Assembly: GCF_004331035.1 (NCBI RefSeq)
Contig: NZ_SJNT01000014.1
Location: 1-64,000, forward strand
DNA length: 64,000 bases
Direction: 5' to 3'
DNA from: Acinetobacter sp. ANC 4910
Lineage (GTDB): Bacteria > Pseudomonadota > Gammaproteobacteria > Pseudomonadales > Moraxellaceae
How positions within the stretch are numbered: position 1 is the stretch's first letter; each line of letters begins with the position of its first letter. The notes under the pieces were generated by a model. That model worked only from the letters and a program-made list of their open reading frames with translations. It searched no databases and had not been told where the DNA came from. A program made the translations under genes and the position numbers. Positions 17,741-30,741 of the stretch are shown in pieces.

Positions 17741-19063
17741 TTATTTTTCGACCAACCAAACATTCATCTGCTGTAATTCTTGTTCATTCAATTGCCCAAC
17801 GGCTGCTTTTAAACGCAACACATTCAGCACATAATCATATTTAGCATTTACATAGTCTTGCTTGGTGGAAAATGCATTGCGTTGTGCCAACAGCACATCG
17901 ACCATGGTTTTTAGACCTTCCTGATATTGTGCCTGAGAAGCCTCTGACACCACTTGGGAAGATTGCATGGCGGCCTGACGGGCTTCGAGTTTGGCTTGAT
18001 CGGTTTCAACCTGATAATACGCTTTCTTCACCTCAGTTTGCGCTTTACGAATAGCAGCATCGAGTTGCGCTTCAGATTTACGTACATTCACCGCTGCTTT
18101 TTGAATAGAACGCTGTGTTCGTCCGCCTGTAAAGGCATTCCAATTCATTTCAATGCCAATCTGGTCAAATTGACCGTCATTTGACAGCACACTTGAAGGC
18201 TGCTGCTGATTATAACCATAGGTCCCGACAGCTTCGAGTTGCGGATAGAGCGCCGCTTTTTCCACCCGTTTTTGATCTTCGGCATAGCGTTGTTGTAAAC
18301 GTGCTTGCTGTATTTCTAAATTGTGGCTGCGGGCCAAATCTTCCCATGCTGTCAATTGGGCGGGTTGCGGTTTTTGATAGACAAAATCATCCCGAATGAC
18401 CGCAAGCTTGTCGCGATACGGACCAATCAACTGCTGTAATTGTTCTTGTGCCAATAACAATTGCACTTGGGTTGCAATGCGGTTTGCTCGTGCATTCTGA
18501 TACTGCGCTTGCGCTTCACTGACATCACTTTTAGCCACCAAACCTTCTCGCAACTTGGCATTCATCATATTCAATTGCTGCAACAGGGCTTGTTCTTCTT
18601 GTAAATATGCTTGCGTTAAACTTTGCTGACGCAACACATCAAAATAACTTTCTGCCACCGTTAAAATATGCTGTTGTTGCTGTAATTTTAAGGTTACTTC
18701 ACTTAAATTGACCGAAGTTTTGACCTGTTTAAAACCTTGCCATGCATCCCAACGAAATAGCGGCTGTCGGGCAGTGACTGCAACCTGATGAGTCGTGGTG
18801 GCCGAAGGAATCTCTAAGGAAGATTGTGATGTATCAGAATTCTGCTGTGATTTTCGGGTGCTACTGGCTGAAACCGTGATCGTTGGCAATAAATTGCCTT
18901 TGGCAATGCCTAAATTGAGCTGATCTGCTTCGTATTGCAGCTTATTTGCTTGCCAATTTGGATCGGTCTGTTGCGCCCTCGCATATGCTTGCACCAAATC
19001 CAAAGCATGTGCTTCAGCCATGCAGAGGCTTAAAGACAAACCGAGCAACCAAAGTTTCTTCAT
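17741..19063 (-). CDS. tolC: TolC-family outer-membrane efflux/export channel
   Basis: This is an outer-membrane factor of 440 residues. The start at 19063 (MKKLWLLGLSLSLCMAEAHA signal peptide) is chosen because AGGGA lies 7 bases upstream; an upstream in-frame ATG at 19090 lacks this. The mature part has two similar halves of alternating long helices and strands: ARAQQTDPNWQANKLQYEA near the start, SDVSEAQAQYQNARANRIA in the middle and NAFTGGRTQRSIQKA in the second half. It matches TolC of type I secretion and RND pumps. No partner pump genes are adjacent. Confidence 0.93.
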   Translation of the reverse strand: MKKLWLLGLSLSLCMAEAHALDLVQAYARAQQTDPNWQANKLQYEADQLNLGIAKGNLLPTITVSASSTRKSQQNSDTSQSSLEIPSATTTHQVAVTARQPLFRWDAWQGFKQVKTSVNLSEVTLKLQQQQHILTVAESYFDVLRQQSLTQAYLQEEQALLQQLNMMNAKLREGLVAKSDVSEAQAQYQNARANRIATQVQLLLAQEQLQQLIGPYRDKLAVIRDDFVYQKPQPAQLTAWEDLARSHNLEIQQARLQQRYAEDQKRVEKAALYPQLEAVGTYGYNQQQPSSVLSNDGQFDQIGIEMNWNAFTGGRTQRSIQKAAVNVRKSEAQLDAAIRKAQTEVKKAYYQVETDQAKLEARQAAMQSSQVVSEASQAQYQEGLKTMVDVLLAQRNAFSTKQDYVNAKYDYVLNVLRLKAAVGQLNEQELQQMNVWLVEK

Positions 19064-19297
19064 TCTTATCCCTGATTCAAACCGTTTCATATTGTATGTC
19101 GAGCCCTAAGACCCTGCAAACTCTGCTAAATTAACGTGATCACTGCAATTTTGCACGGGTTTTAACCGTAATGACCTGCTAAAACAGCTCAGGTTTAGTA
19201 ACCAAACTCCCTCACAATAGTACAAACCTAAAGCAATATTTCGGCTTAGAATAAGACTTTCTCCCTGCTTATCTTTTAGATTTACATTCTAACGGCT

Positions 19298-20371
19298 GTG
19301 AAATTCAAGTTTATGCTTTTATTCAAACCCTGTTTTGCTTTGTTGTGTAGCATCTTGCTTTTTGGTTGCCAGCAACCAGAATCTCAAGTTGCTCAAGAAC
19401 AACCGCCCAAGCAGCAACAACAAGAAATTGCAGTTGATTTAACTGAAATGTGCAAAAACTTGAAAAAAAGTATGTTAGAAATTAATAATCAACGGACCAC
19501 TTTTGCCCTCGAAGAAATTAATCAAGATTTAAAAGTCTGCCTCCCCCTTTTGAAACTACGTGAACAAAAAGAGTTGATGGAGCTTTCTGGCACCATGTAC
19601 GACAACTTTTTGCAAGTTGACCGCACGCCACAACAGCAATTGGCTTTTGAGCAATATGCTTTTGATATGGCACAACACCCAACCATCCAGCAAAGTCATT
19701 TTGAACAATTCTCCTTGCGCGACCAATATTTGATAAAGCATCAAGGACAGGCATATATTGAATTAATGGACCAAGGCGAAGGATTATTAAGCTATCGTCG
19801 TAGCCCTCAATATTTAGCGATTGTCTTTGCGCCGTATATGCCCGAAGCAGAAAAAGCGTTTATGACTGAACTGGCACAACAAAATACACAAGTACCTTTT
19901 CTTGATGGAGCACTCACCATTGACCCTCAAGAAATCGTTATCCGTGCCTTATTCTGGGAAAATTATCTACAGCAATATCCACGCAGTAGCTATCGACATG
20001 ACGCAGAGTATCTCTTACAGATGTACACGCATTTCTTGTTTAAAGGCATGAATAACGCTCCAGTCTCAGAAAGTTATAACGATCAAAATGCCATTAACAG
20101 TAGCAGTCTATTTGAAATTGAAAAACTGGCGAAACTCAAACACTCCCATCTGGCCTGGCAAGCACAACGCTTTCTGCAATTTCTAGAATTATCGGAACAG
20201 CAGCGCAATGCCCAAATTCCTGTACAACTGAGCCCACAGCAAAAACAATCTGGGCAAAGCAATTTACAGACGTTAAAACAATTGGATCAATTTTTAGATC
20301 TGCCTGAACTGAATACTCGTTCACTTCGCGACTGTTTCAGAGATGCGATTTGTCTACCACCAGAAAAATAA
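19298..20371 (+). CDS. Lipoprotein of unknown function
   Basis: A 357-residue protein with a lipoprotein signal (FALLCSILLFGC, lipobox Cys near 24) and a Gln/Pro-rich tether. A helical domain rich in Gln, Leu and Tyr follows. The C terminus has a Cys pair (DCFRDAICLPP). The track start is GTG at 19298; an ATG five codons on (19313) is equally good and keeps the signal. I do not recognise the domain. It is divergent from tolC and upstream of the thiC riboswitch, with no sign of an operon with either. An envelope role is inferred only from the lipobox. Confidence 0.75.
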   Translation: MKFKFMLLFKPCFALLCSILLFGCQQPESQVAQEQPPKQQQQEIAVDLTEMCKNLKKSMLEINNQRTTFALEEINQDLKVCLPLLKLREQKELMELSGTMYDNFLQVDRTPQQQLAFEQYAFDMAQHPTIQQSHFEQFSLRDQYLIKHQGQAYIELMDQGEGLLSYRRSPQYLAIVFAPYMPEAEKAFMTELAQQNTQVPFLDGALTIDPQEIVIRALFWENYLQQYPRSSYRHDAEYLLQMYTHFLFKGMNNAPVSESYNDQNAINSSSLFEIEKLAKLKHSHLAWQAQRFLQFLELSEQQRNAQIPVQLSPQQKQSGQSNLQTLKQLDQFLDLPELNTRSLRDCFRDAICLPPEK

Positions 20372-20501
20372 TCTGCGCCATTTTTTCATTCTTTTTTTAA
20401 TACAACCCGCAAAAAAATATGCCCTTTTTCTTGCTGACGAATGTCATGAAATATGCATGGGCATTTTCCAGATTGCATGCTAACATTTGCCCTAGCTTGA
20501 C

Positions 20502-20603
20502 GGAGCGCGAGTAATCCCTCGCTGAGATTGTGTAGTTCTAAACATGAGCACAAGTACCGTTGAACCTGATCAGGTTAACACCTGCGTAGGAATCAAGCGC
20601 TCC
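20502..20603 (+). promoter_or_regulatory. TPP riboswitch (THI element)
   Basis: The segment has the hallmarks of the thiamin pyrophosphate aptamer. The P1 stem pairs GGAGCG with CGCTCC. The P2/P3 region contains CTCGCTGAGA. The P4/P5 region contains GAACCTGATCAGGTTA and ACACCTGCGTAGGAA. It lies 114 bp upstream of thiC. In this class ligand binding lowers thiC expression; whether the platform acts on transcription or translation is not evident from the leader. Confidence 0.96.
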
Positions 20604-20687
20604 CTAAAACTGTCGCCCTCCGTCTATCTGGTGAATTTACTACTAGAATTTAAACCAGAAGACCAGCCAAGTTTTGGTCGTGCTTGA

Positions 20688-22613
<1,926 letters not shown>

Positions 22614-22688
22614 TTAGCTAAAAAAATATTGGTGTTCAGAAAAAACTCCGTTAGGATGAAATAGTCATTTTCATCCTGACCGAGCTTT

Positions 22689-23309
22689 ATGAATATTATT
22701 AAACGAGCAACGTATAATAGCGACGAAGTAGACATTCTTTCTCGAGAATATTTATTTCGCGGCTTTATTCAGGTTGAAAAAGTCAGTCTTAAACATCGTT
22801 TATTTCAACAAAGCCAATACACCTCTGTTATTCATCGGGAATTAATTCAACGTCCTGAAGCGGCAGGGGTTTTAATTTATAATGATCATCAACAAAAATT
22901 CGCTCTAATTGAACAGTTTCGTATTGGTGCAATGGATGACCAAGATTCGCCATGGCAACTTGAAATTATTGCCGGTGTACTCGACGGCGATGAATCGCCT
23001 GAAAGCTGTATACGACGTGAAAGCCTTGAAGAATCTGGCTGTGAGTTACAACAGTTACAGCATCTATTCAGCTTTTATCCTTCTGCTGGAGCATGTGCCG
23101 AACTTTTTCATCTCTATAGCGCAGAAGCAGAACTTCCTGAGCAAGGCGGAATATTTGGCGTTCCGGATGAAGGTGAAAATATTCAATTACATATTCTTGA
23201 TTATGCCGACATACGTAGCCTATTGACTAACGGTCGACTCAGAAATGCGCCTGTCATTATTGCATTGCAATGGTTAGAACAACATATTAAAACTATAAGG
23301 AATGTCTAA
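22689..23309 (+). CDS. nudF: ADP-ribose pyrophosphatase, NUDIX family
   Basis: The protein (206 aa) has one NUDIX domain. The box runs from GVLDGDESPESCIRRESLEE into SGCEL (about 98-122), keeping the G(5)E(7)REUxEExGU spacing with R-E-S-L-E-E-S-G. The upstream part PWQLEIIAGVLD and the SPGACAE-like PSAGACAELFHLY region match ADP-ribose pyrophosphatases. It is followed by cpdA, the same linkage as in E. coli nudF-yqiB-cpdA. The exact substrate is inferred. Confidence 0.93.
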   Translation: MNIIKRATYNSDEVDILSREYLFRGFIQVEKVSLKHRLFQQSQYTSVIHRELIQRPEAAGVLIYNDHQQKFALIEQFRIGAMDDQDSPWQLEIIAGVLDGDESPESCIRRESLEESGCELQQLQHLFSFYPSAGACAELFHLYSAEAELPEQGGIFGVPDEGENIQLHILDYADIRSLLTNGRLRNAPVIIALQWLEQHIKTIRNV

Positions 23310-23319
23310 GGGGACGGAC

Positions 23320-24129
23320 ATGACTTTGAAACAACCGCATGATCAACAGCAAGACTGGACCATCATACAAATTTCAGATACACATTTAATGAATCAGGAT
23401 GATTTAGAATTTGTGCATATGAATCCTGAACTAAGTTTTCATCGCGTGATGGCTCAAATTCAACATGAATATCCACACGCAGATGCGCTGATTCATACGG
23501 GTGATTTGGCGCAGATTCCTGTGCCTGAAACCTATCAACGCTACCTCGATTTTATGCAAACCACGGGGTTCCAACACTATCAAGTACCCGGCAACCATGA
23601 TAATGAGGAATTCTTTCCATTTCATGACCAGAAAAACAAAGTACATGCCATTCCTATGGGAAATTGGTGTTTGGTGCTGCTCAATAGTGCCGTCAAAGGA
23701 AAAATTGATGGCTGGATTGATACGGAACAACTGAAACAACTGGATCACATTCTCAGTCTCCATGCCAAGCAATATATTTTAATTGCCTGCCATCATCATC
23801 CCTTTGAAATGCAGTCCCGTTGGATTGATCAGCATATTCTAAAAAATACCGAACATCTGACAGATGTCTTGGCGAAACACTCGAATGTCAAATTGGTATT
23901 ATGTGGTCATGTACATCAAGCTTCGGAAAATCAATGGCATGGCATCCACTTTTTATCCACCCCTTCTACCTGTGTACAATTTAAACCTCATAGTGATGAT
24001 TTTGCGCTCGATGATGAAGCCCCTGGCTATCGCGTCGTACAATTAAAAGCCAATGGCGAGTTTACAACTCAAGTTCATCGTACGCAGCCCATACAGAAAA
24101 AAATAAATATTGAAATTACAGGCTACTAA
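23320..24129 (+). CDS. cpdA: 3',5'-cyclic AMP phosphodiesterase CpdA
   Basis: This is a calcineurin-like metallophosphoesterase of 269 residues. The metal-binding blocks appear in order: ISDTHL (about 17-22), HTGDLAQ (near 60-66), PGNHDNEEF (near 90-98), ACHHHPFEM (near 146-154) and CGHVHQ (near 188-193). The start at 23320 is chosen because AAGGGGA lies at proper spacing. An in-frame ATG at 23302, inside the end of nudF, has AAGGA too close to work well. It probably lowers cAMP and so affects the cAMP-Vfr/CRP response. Confidence 0.93.
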   Translation: MTLKQPHDQQQDWTIIQISDTHLMNQDDLEFVHMNPELSFHRVMAQIQHEYPHADALIHTGDLAQIPVPETYQRYLDFMQTTGFQHYQVPGNHDNEEFFPFHDQKNKVHAIPMGNWCLVLLNSAVKGKIDGWIDTEQLKQLDHILSLHAKQYILIACHHHPFEMQSRWIDQHILKNTEHLTDVLAKHSNVKLVLCGHVHQASENQWHGIHFLSTPSTCVQFKPHSDDFALDDEAPGYRVVQLKANGEFTTQVHRTQPIQKKINIEITGY

Positions 24130-24340
24130 CTTTTCATTTCATTTTATTTCCATTATGTTATGGCTGCTAAATAAAAGGTGATAGCTTAAATCGAAACATC
24201 AAAGACTATCCAGAATTGAAAAAAGTCTATATGATGACGACCCCTGTGGAACAATCTCCGCATGGGCGGTAGATAAAAACACTTGCATATCACCATATTT
24301 TTTGCGTATAGATGTACGTATATGATGAGGAATGCCCTAT

Positions 24341-24868
24341 ATGGCGAATGACAACCAAACCCAAGTCTTGGATGAACATACAGATGTTGTAGATGACAAA
24401 TCTACCAAGCGCGTACGTAAAGCAAAGCCGAAGGCAACTGAAGGTGGTTCTACTGCAAGCTTATTTGGTATTGAACCTTATCAGCCAAAAAAGAATGAAG
24501 AATACATGTCTGAAGGACAGCTTGAGCACTTCCGCCTGATTTTATTGGCATGGAAAAAAGAGCTTATGTCTGAAGTTGATCGTACCCTCAACACCATGCA
24601 AGATGAAAATACAGCATTGCCTGACGTCAATGACCGTGCAACGCAAGAAGAAGAATTTGCAATTGAATTAAGAACACGTGACCGTGAGCGCAAATTGATT
24701 CGTAAAATTGAACAATCGATTGAAGCAATCAAGAATGATGATTACGGTTTCTGTGAAACATGTGGTATCGAAATTGGTTTACGCCGTTTAGAAGCACGCC
24801 CAACCGCGACACTTTGTATCGATTGCAAAACTTTGGCTGAAATCAAAGAGAAGCAAAACAACGGTTAA
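24341..24868 (+). CDS. dksA: RNA polymerase-binding transcription factor DksA
   Basis: DksA inserts its coiled coil into the polymerase secondary channel and works with ppGpp. The coiled coil contains ALPDVNDRATQEEEFAIELR with the acidic tip D-x-x-D. The zinc finger is CETCG...LCIDC. The start MANDNQTQ at 24341 is chosen because GAGGA is about 9 bases upstream; an ATG at 24332 directly abuts the GAGGA. Compared with E. coli DksA (151 aa), the product carries a longer polar, Lys/Arg-rich N terminus. It is followed by gluQRS, the conserved dksA-gluQ pair. Confidence 0.95.
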   Translation: MANDNQTQVLDEHTDVVDDKSTKRVRKAKPKATEGGSTASLFGIEPYQPKKNEEYMSEGQLEHFRLILLAWKKELMSEVDRTLNTMQDENTALPDVNDRATQEEEFAIELRTRDRERKLIRKIEQSIEAIKNDDYGFCETCGIEIGLRRLEARPTATLCIDCKTLAEIKEKQNNG

Positions 24869-24927
24869 CTATGTTATTCAATAATCCTCCCCTAACCCCT
24901 TCCTTACAACAGAAGGGGGACAACAGG

Positions 24928-25791
24928 ATGGCTTATGTGGGTCGGTTTGCGCCATCGCCAACCGGCCCTTTACATTTTGGCTCACTACTCACAGCCGTTG
25001 CGAGTTATTGCGATGCCAAGGCACAACAAGGACAATGGTACGTTCGTATCGAAGATACCGACATTCCTCGTATTTATCCTGGCAGTGAACAACATATTCT
25101 CGAATGCCTAGATGCCTTTCAGCTTTATCCTGATGCTGAAATTATTTTCCAGAAAGATCGCCTAGACCTTTATGAAGCGGTGATTGATCAGTTACACCTT
25201 GCGGGTCAAGTCTATGCCTGTGCCTGCACCCGAAAAATGCTCGGTTCTAATCACATCTATGCGGGTACCTGCCGTGATTTAGCGCTACCCTTTGAACAGC
25301 AAGCCATTCGCGTTAAAGTCGCAGATCAATCCATCTGCTTTCAAGACCGCCTACAAGGTCAACATTGTTCCAATCTAAAAGAAGATTTGGGTGATTTTGT
25401 GTTGAAACGTCGTGATGGCATCATCAATTACCAATTAGCAGTCGTGGTTGATGATTATTTGCAAGGTATCACTCATGTCGTTCGCGGCGCAGATTTACTG
25501 GATAATACCGAACGGCAAATTTGGCTCGCACAATTGCTAGGTTATCCGACATTAAGCTATATGCATCTGCCTCTTGCAATGAATGCTCAAGGGCAAAAAC
25601 TCTCGAAACAAAACCTTGCACAAGCCTTAGACCCTACGCAAGCCCCTAAATTATTACAGCAAGCACTGCTTGCGTTACACCAGCCAGCAGTAGATTTAGA
25701 CCAACCTGAAATCATGCTGCAACAAGCCGTATTACAGTGGAATACCAACCTGATTCCGCACAGCATCGAATTGGAAAGGCATTACCTCTAA
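24928..25791 (+). CDS. gluQRS: Glutamyl-Q tRNA(Asp) synthetase
   Basis: This truncated GluRS paralogue glutamylates queuosine in tRNA-Asp. Visible are VGRFAPSPTGPLHFGSL with the HIGH-like HFGS, RIEDTD, a zinc site (YACACTRKMLG ... YAGTC) and the KMSKS-like KLSKQ. It lacks the anticodon-binding domain of GluRS, which fits the 287-residue length. The ATG at 24928 is preceded by AGGGGGA; an upstream in-frame ATG at 24871, 3 bp after dksA, would add 19 unconserved residues. Confidence 0.93.
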   Translation: MAYVGRFAPSPTGPLHFGSLLTAVASYCDAKAQQGQWYVRIEDTDIPRIYPGSEQHILECLDAFQLYPDAEIIFQKDRLDLYEAVIDQLHLAGQVYACACTRKMLGSNHIYAGTCRDLALPFEQQAIRVKVADQSICFQDRLQGQHCSNLKEDLGDFVLKRRDGIINYQLAVVVDDYLQGITHVVRGADLLDNTERQIWLAQLLGYPTLSYMHLPLAMNAQGQKLSKQNLAQALDPTQAPKLLQQALLALHQPAVDLDQPEIMLQQAVLQWNTNLIPHSIELERHYL

Positions 25792-25806
25792 TTCGAGAGA
25801 AATAAA

Positions 25807-25836
25807 AAACCTCTCATCCGATTAGACGAGAGGTTT
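25807..25836 (-). terminator. Terminator between gluQRS and ftsW
   Basis: AAACCTCTC and GAGAGGTTT form a hairpin. The T-tract is on the reverse-strand side, so it mainly serves the murD-ftsW unit and may act weakly for gluQRS. Confidence 0.8.
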
Positions 25837-25883
25837 GTAAATTAAAATATATGCTGCTTCATTGGGGGACACACCCAATAGGC

Positions 25884-27080
25884 TTAGAAGCTTGATTCTT
25901 CTTTACTTGGGTTGATGTCTTGTGTGGTTGCATCAATTTTCAAAATCAAACTGATCATGACTGCACACATAATTAAAGACGAACCACCATAACTAATAAA
26001 AGGCAAAGTTAAACCCTTGGTTGGTAGCATGCCCATATTCATGCCTGCGTTGACCAAGATTTGCAGCAAGAAGATAATACTGATGCCATAGGCCAAATAA
26101 CCTGCACGTAGATATTGATTCCGTAACGCGCGATGACCAATTTTAATACAGCACACCAACATACCAAACGACAGCAGCAACACCACAGTAATGCCTAAAA
26201 AGCCGAATTCCTCTCCCAGTACTGCCAACATAAAGTCGGTATGGGCTTCGGGTAAATACGACATTTTTTGAATACTATGACCTAAGCCAACGCCTGCCCA
26301 TTCGCCACGACCAAAGGCCATCAACGCATTAGAAAGCTGATAACCTGCACCTAAAGGATCGTTCCAAGGGTTAGAGAACGACATCAGACGTTCAAAACGA
26401 TAGGGTTCAAATACAATGAGAAAGAAGAAGGCGGTTAGAATCGCGCCAAGGGCGATACCAAACTGAATGACAGGTGCACCTGCTAAAAAGAACACCCCTA
26501 ACATCATCAGCACGATGACCACTGTTGCCCCCAAATCGGGTTCCGCAATAATCAAACCAACCGTTAAAATCATAATTGCCGCAAGTCGCACCAAACCTTT
26601 AACAGTGTTCCGGACTTCTGCCGCACGGCGCACCACATAGTCTGCCGTGAAGATGGCCATCATGACTTTAGCAACTTCTGTAGCTTGTAAAGTAAAGCCT
26701 GCAATACGAATCCAACGTGTCGAACCATTCACCTCCGTCCCGATCACCAGTACAGCAGCGAGCAATACGATGGTGATCAGCCACAGAGGAAAGGTATTGT
26801 TGAACCATATATTCAAGGAAACCCGATAAGCCAAAAATGCAGCGATACCTGCCACCACAATTGAAATGGCATGCCGTACAACATAATGGAAAGGATTCTC
26901 CAGCATTCGATCAGCATAAGGCATGGAAGCCGAAGCCACCATGATGGAACCTAAACACAGCAAAGCAATCACACAAAAAATCAGAACATTTCGTGCCGTA
27001 AATTCGGCAGGAATTCGCGGGCTGATACGTTGATAGACTTGCTGAGCTTTATTGATCGTTGTCTGAGCTAAACTCGCCAT
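25884..27080 (-). CDS. ftsW: Peptidoglycan glycosyltransferase FtsW
   Basis: FtsW (398 aa) is the SEDS-family septal glycan polymerase. There are about ten membrane helices. SEDS signatures are AEPDLGATVVIVLMMLGVFF near the middle, YLPEAHTDFMLAVLGEEFG near 276-294, and GMNMGMLPTKGLTLPFISYG near 345-364. The PYRFERLMSF loop is also conserved. AAGGAGAG precedes the ATG. It follows murD by 23 bp, a remnant of the dcw division cluster; the usual following genes murG, murC and ftsQ are absent. Confidence 0.95.
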   Translation of the reverse strand: MASLAQTTINKAQQVYQRISPRIPAEFTARNVLIFCVIALLCLGSIMVASASMPYADRMLENPFHYVVRHAISIVVAGIAAFLAYRVSLNIWFNNTFPLWLITIVLLAAVLVIGTEVNGSTRWIRIAGFTLQATEVAKVMMAIFTADYVVRRAAEVRNTVKGLVRLAAIMILTVGLIIAEPDLGATVVIVLMMLGVFFLAGAPVIQFGIALGAILTAFFFLIVFEPYRFERLMSFSNPWNDPLGAGYQLSNALMAFGRGEWAGVGLGHSIQKMSYLPEAHTDFMLAVLGEEFGFLGITVVLLLSFGMLVCCIKIGHRALRNQYLRAGYLAYGISIIFLLQILVNAGMNMGMLPTKGLTLPFISYGGSSLIMCAVMISLILKIDATTQDINPSKEESSF

Positions 27081-27103
27081 ACAACTCTCTCCTTATCATT
27101 CTT

Positions 27104-28492
<1,389 letters not shown>

Positions 28493-28560
28493 TTAGCACT
28501 TTGCTGTTTTGAATGCTTTTTCTGTTTTGACTTTCTCTCTGTTTTTTTGTGTCAGCGCGT

Positions 28561-28590
28561 AAAAAAGCCGTCAAATTTGACGGCTTTTTT
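28561..28590 (-). terminator. Terminator after the feo operon
   Basis: AAAAAAGCCGTCAAA and TTTGACGGCTTTTTT make a perfect 15-bp hairpin. It lies just past the last feo gene on the reverse strand and is symmetric, so it could also stop transcription from the other side. Confidence 0.9.
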
Positions 28591-28609
28591 GTGATTAGGG
28601 GAAATTTGC

Positions 28610-28864
28610 TTATTTCCACTTCACCGCTTGAATCTCAGCATTTTTATTCACACTCGGTGCATCGTCTTGGCTACAGCCACAACCACCACCACAGCCTGCA
28701 ACAGGCGTAGGCTTCAGCCATTTAGATACCGTGTTCCAACCCTGTTTTTCAGTAAATCCAGCCAATGCGCCAAAGGTTTTATTGGACGTTTTCGGAAACA
28801 CTTTCTTAAACACCACCACGGTACTCCACAGTACCAAGGCAGCAACAATCAGAATTTCAACCAT
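28610..28864 (-). CDS. Small FeoB-associated Cys-rich membrane protein
   Basis: The 84-residue product has one N-terminal membrane helix (VEILIVAALVLWSTVVVF) and a soluble tail with a dense cysteine/glycine motif (AGCGGGCGCSQ near 56-66). The start at 28864 is supported by AAGGAGA; the longer frame reaching back to 28981 overlaps feoB and is unlikely. It begins 20 bp after feoB. Small Cys-containing membrane proteins are often found behind FeoB and are thought to aid iron transport. The Cys cluster could bind iron, but that is inference. Confidence 0.82.
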   Translation of the reverse strand: MVEILIVAALVLWSTVVVFKKVFPKTSNKTFGALAGFTEKQGWNTVSKWLKPTPVAGCGGGCGCSQDDAPSVNKNAEIQAVKWK

Positions 28865-28884
28865 ATTCAGAGTCTCCTTGCAGA

Positions 28885-30741
28885 TTAACCGAAATAGTGC
28901 GACGCAATTTGATAAGTCAGGAATGACATCAAATACGCTAAGCCAAACAAATACGCGGTCATAAAGCTCACAGTTTTCCATGAACCTGTTTCACGACGTA
29001 CAGTCGCCAAAGTCGCTAAACAATGTGGTGCATAAATAAACCAAACCAGTAAAGACAAACCAGTTGCTAAAGACCAACCTAAATCACTGTTGCCACTAAT
29101 GATTGCCGCCAATCCTTGCGACATTGCATCATCATTCACCGCAGATAAGGCATAGACCGTACCCAATGCTGCAACCACAACCTCTCGCGCTGCCATGGCA
29201 GGAATTAACGCAATACAAATCTGCCAGTTAAAACCTAAGGGTGCAAAAATCGGTTGCATGACATGCCCCAACATTCCTGCGAAGGAATAATCGATATCCG
29301 GCATGGTCGCGCCCACTGGCGGTTGAGGAAACGTACACAGGAACCACAACAAGATTGAAAGCGCAAAAATAATCCCACCCACGCGTTTCATAAAGATTTT
29401 GGTACGATCCAACAAACCAATTCCAACACTTTTTAAGTCAGGAAAACGGTAACTCGGTAGTTCCATCAGCAAAGCATGTTGCGATTTATCTTTTTGGAAA
29501 AATTTCAATACAAATGAAACGATCAATGCACTGACAATGCCCGCCATATACAAAGCAAACAGCACCAAACCTTGTAAATTAAAAATTCCCCACACGGTCT
29601 GCGCAGGAATAAAAGCTGCAATTAACAAGGCGTATACAGGCAAACGTGCTGAACAGGTCATCAGAGGTGCCACAAAAATAGTGGTCAAACGATCCCGTGG
29701 GTCACTGATACTACGGGTTGCCATAATTCCGGGTACCGCACAAGCAAAACTAGACAGCAAGGGAATAAATGCACGTCCACTCAAACCTGCTTTAAACATC
29801 AGTTTATCTAGCAAGAACGCTGCACGAGGTAAATAGCCCGATTCTTCCAAAACCAAAATAAAGAAGAACAGAATAATAATCTGGGGTAAAAACACCACCA
29901 CACCGCCAGCACCCGCAATAATCCCGTCAACCACTAAGCTATGCAATAAAGGCTGCGAAATGGATGCGCCAATCACTTCACCCAGCCAGCCAAATAAACT
30001 TTCAATCCCATCCATAAATGGGGCTGCCCAAGCAAAAACCGCTTGGAAAACCACAAACATCATCACAGCCAACGTCACCAAGCCGAATACGGGATGTAAA
30101 AAAATTCGATCAAGGAAATCGGAGCGTTTATCTTCTTGGTCTGCATACTGAACAACATCATGCAAAATCGTCGCGATTTTTTGGTGATGCGAACCTTTTA
30201 AGCCACTCAGTTCCGTATGGGGCACTGCATATTTGGCTTGATCTAAAGCATTCAACAAGTTTTCAATGCCTGCATTACGCACCGCAACTGTTTCAGCAAC
30301 AGGAATGCCTAAACGTTCAGACAGTTTCTGGGTATTGATTTGCATCCCACGACGGCGTGCTTCATCCATCATGTTCAGAACCAACAGAATTGGACGGCCC
30401 AATTCAATCATTTCCAGAACTAAACCTAAATGCAGTTTTAAGTTGGTGGCATCCACCACACATAAAAATGCATCCTGATGTCCTTCTGCTACAATTTTAC
30501 CTTGTACCACATCACGGGTGATAGCTTCGTCTGGGCTGGTTGCATCTAAACTATAAGTTCCTGGCAAGTCCAAGACCCGAACAGCCTTTCCTGAAGGCAG
30601 GGAAAACTGCCCCATTTTACGCTCGACCGTTACCCCAGCATAGTTAGCAACTTTCTGGCGGGTTCCTGTTAAATGGTTAAATAAAGAGGTTTTACCGCAG
30701 TTAGGATTCCCGACAAGGGCAATACGCAACGCATCACTCAT
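28885..30741 (-). CDS. feoB: Ferrous iron transporter FeoB
   Basis: FeoB (618 aa) is the inner-membrane Fe(II) permease with an N-terminal G domain. The G domain shows GNPNCGKTSLFNHLTG (P-loop), a threonine in GVTVERK, DLPGTYSL (G3) and LNMMDEA (G4). The membrane part has two Gate motifs, AAFLLDKLMFKAGLSGRAF with the S-C-A-V-P-G segment near 345-355 and AAREVVVAALGTVYAL near 515-530. The membrane domain is somewhat shorter than in E. coli FeoB (773 aa). The start overlaps the feoA stop as ATGA. Confidence 0.97.
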   Translation of the reverse strand: MSDALRIALVGNPNCGKTSLFNHLTGTRQKVANYAGVTVERKMGQFSLPSGKAVRVLDLPGTYSLDATSPDEAITRDVVQGKIVAEGHQDAFLCVVDATNLKLHLGLVLEMIELGRPILLVLNMMDEARRRGMQINTQKLSERLGIPVAETVAVRNAGIENLLNALDQAKYAVPHTELSGLKGSHHQKIATILHDVVQYADQEDKRSDFLDRIFLHPVFGLVTLAVMMFVVFQAVFAWAAPFMDGIESLFGWLGEVIGASISQPLLHSLVVDGIIAGAGGVVVFLPQIIILFFFILVLEESGYLPRAAFLLDKLMFKAGLSGRAFIPLLSSFACAVPGIMATRSISDPRDRLTTIFVAPLMTCSARLPVYALLIAAFIPAQTVWGIFNLQGLVLFALYMAGIVSALIVSFVLKFFQKDKSQHALLMELPSYRFPDLKSVGIGLLDRTKIFMKRVGGIIFALSILLWFLCTFPQPPVGATMPDIDYSFAGMLGHVMQPIFAPLGFNWQICIALIPAMAAREVVVAALGTVYALSAVNDDAMSQGLAAIISGNSDLGWSLATGLSLLVWFIYAPHCLATLATVRRETGSWKTVSFMTAYLFGLAYLMSFLTYQIASHYFG

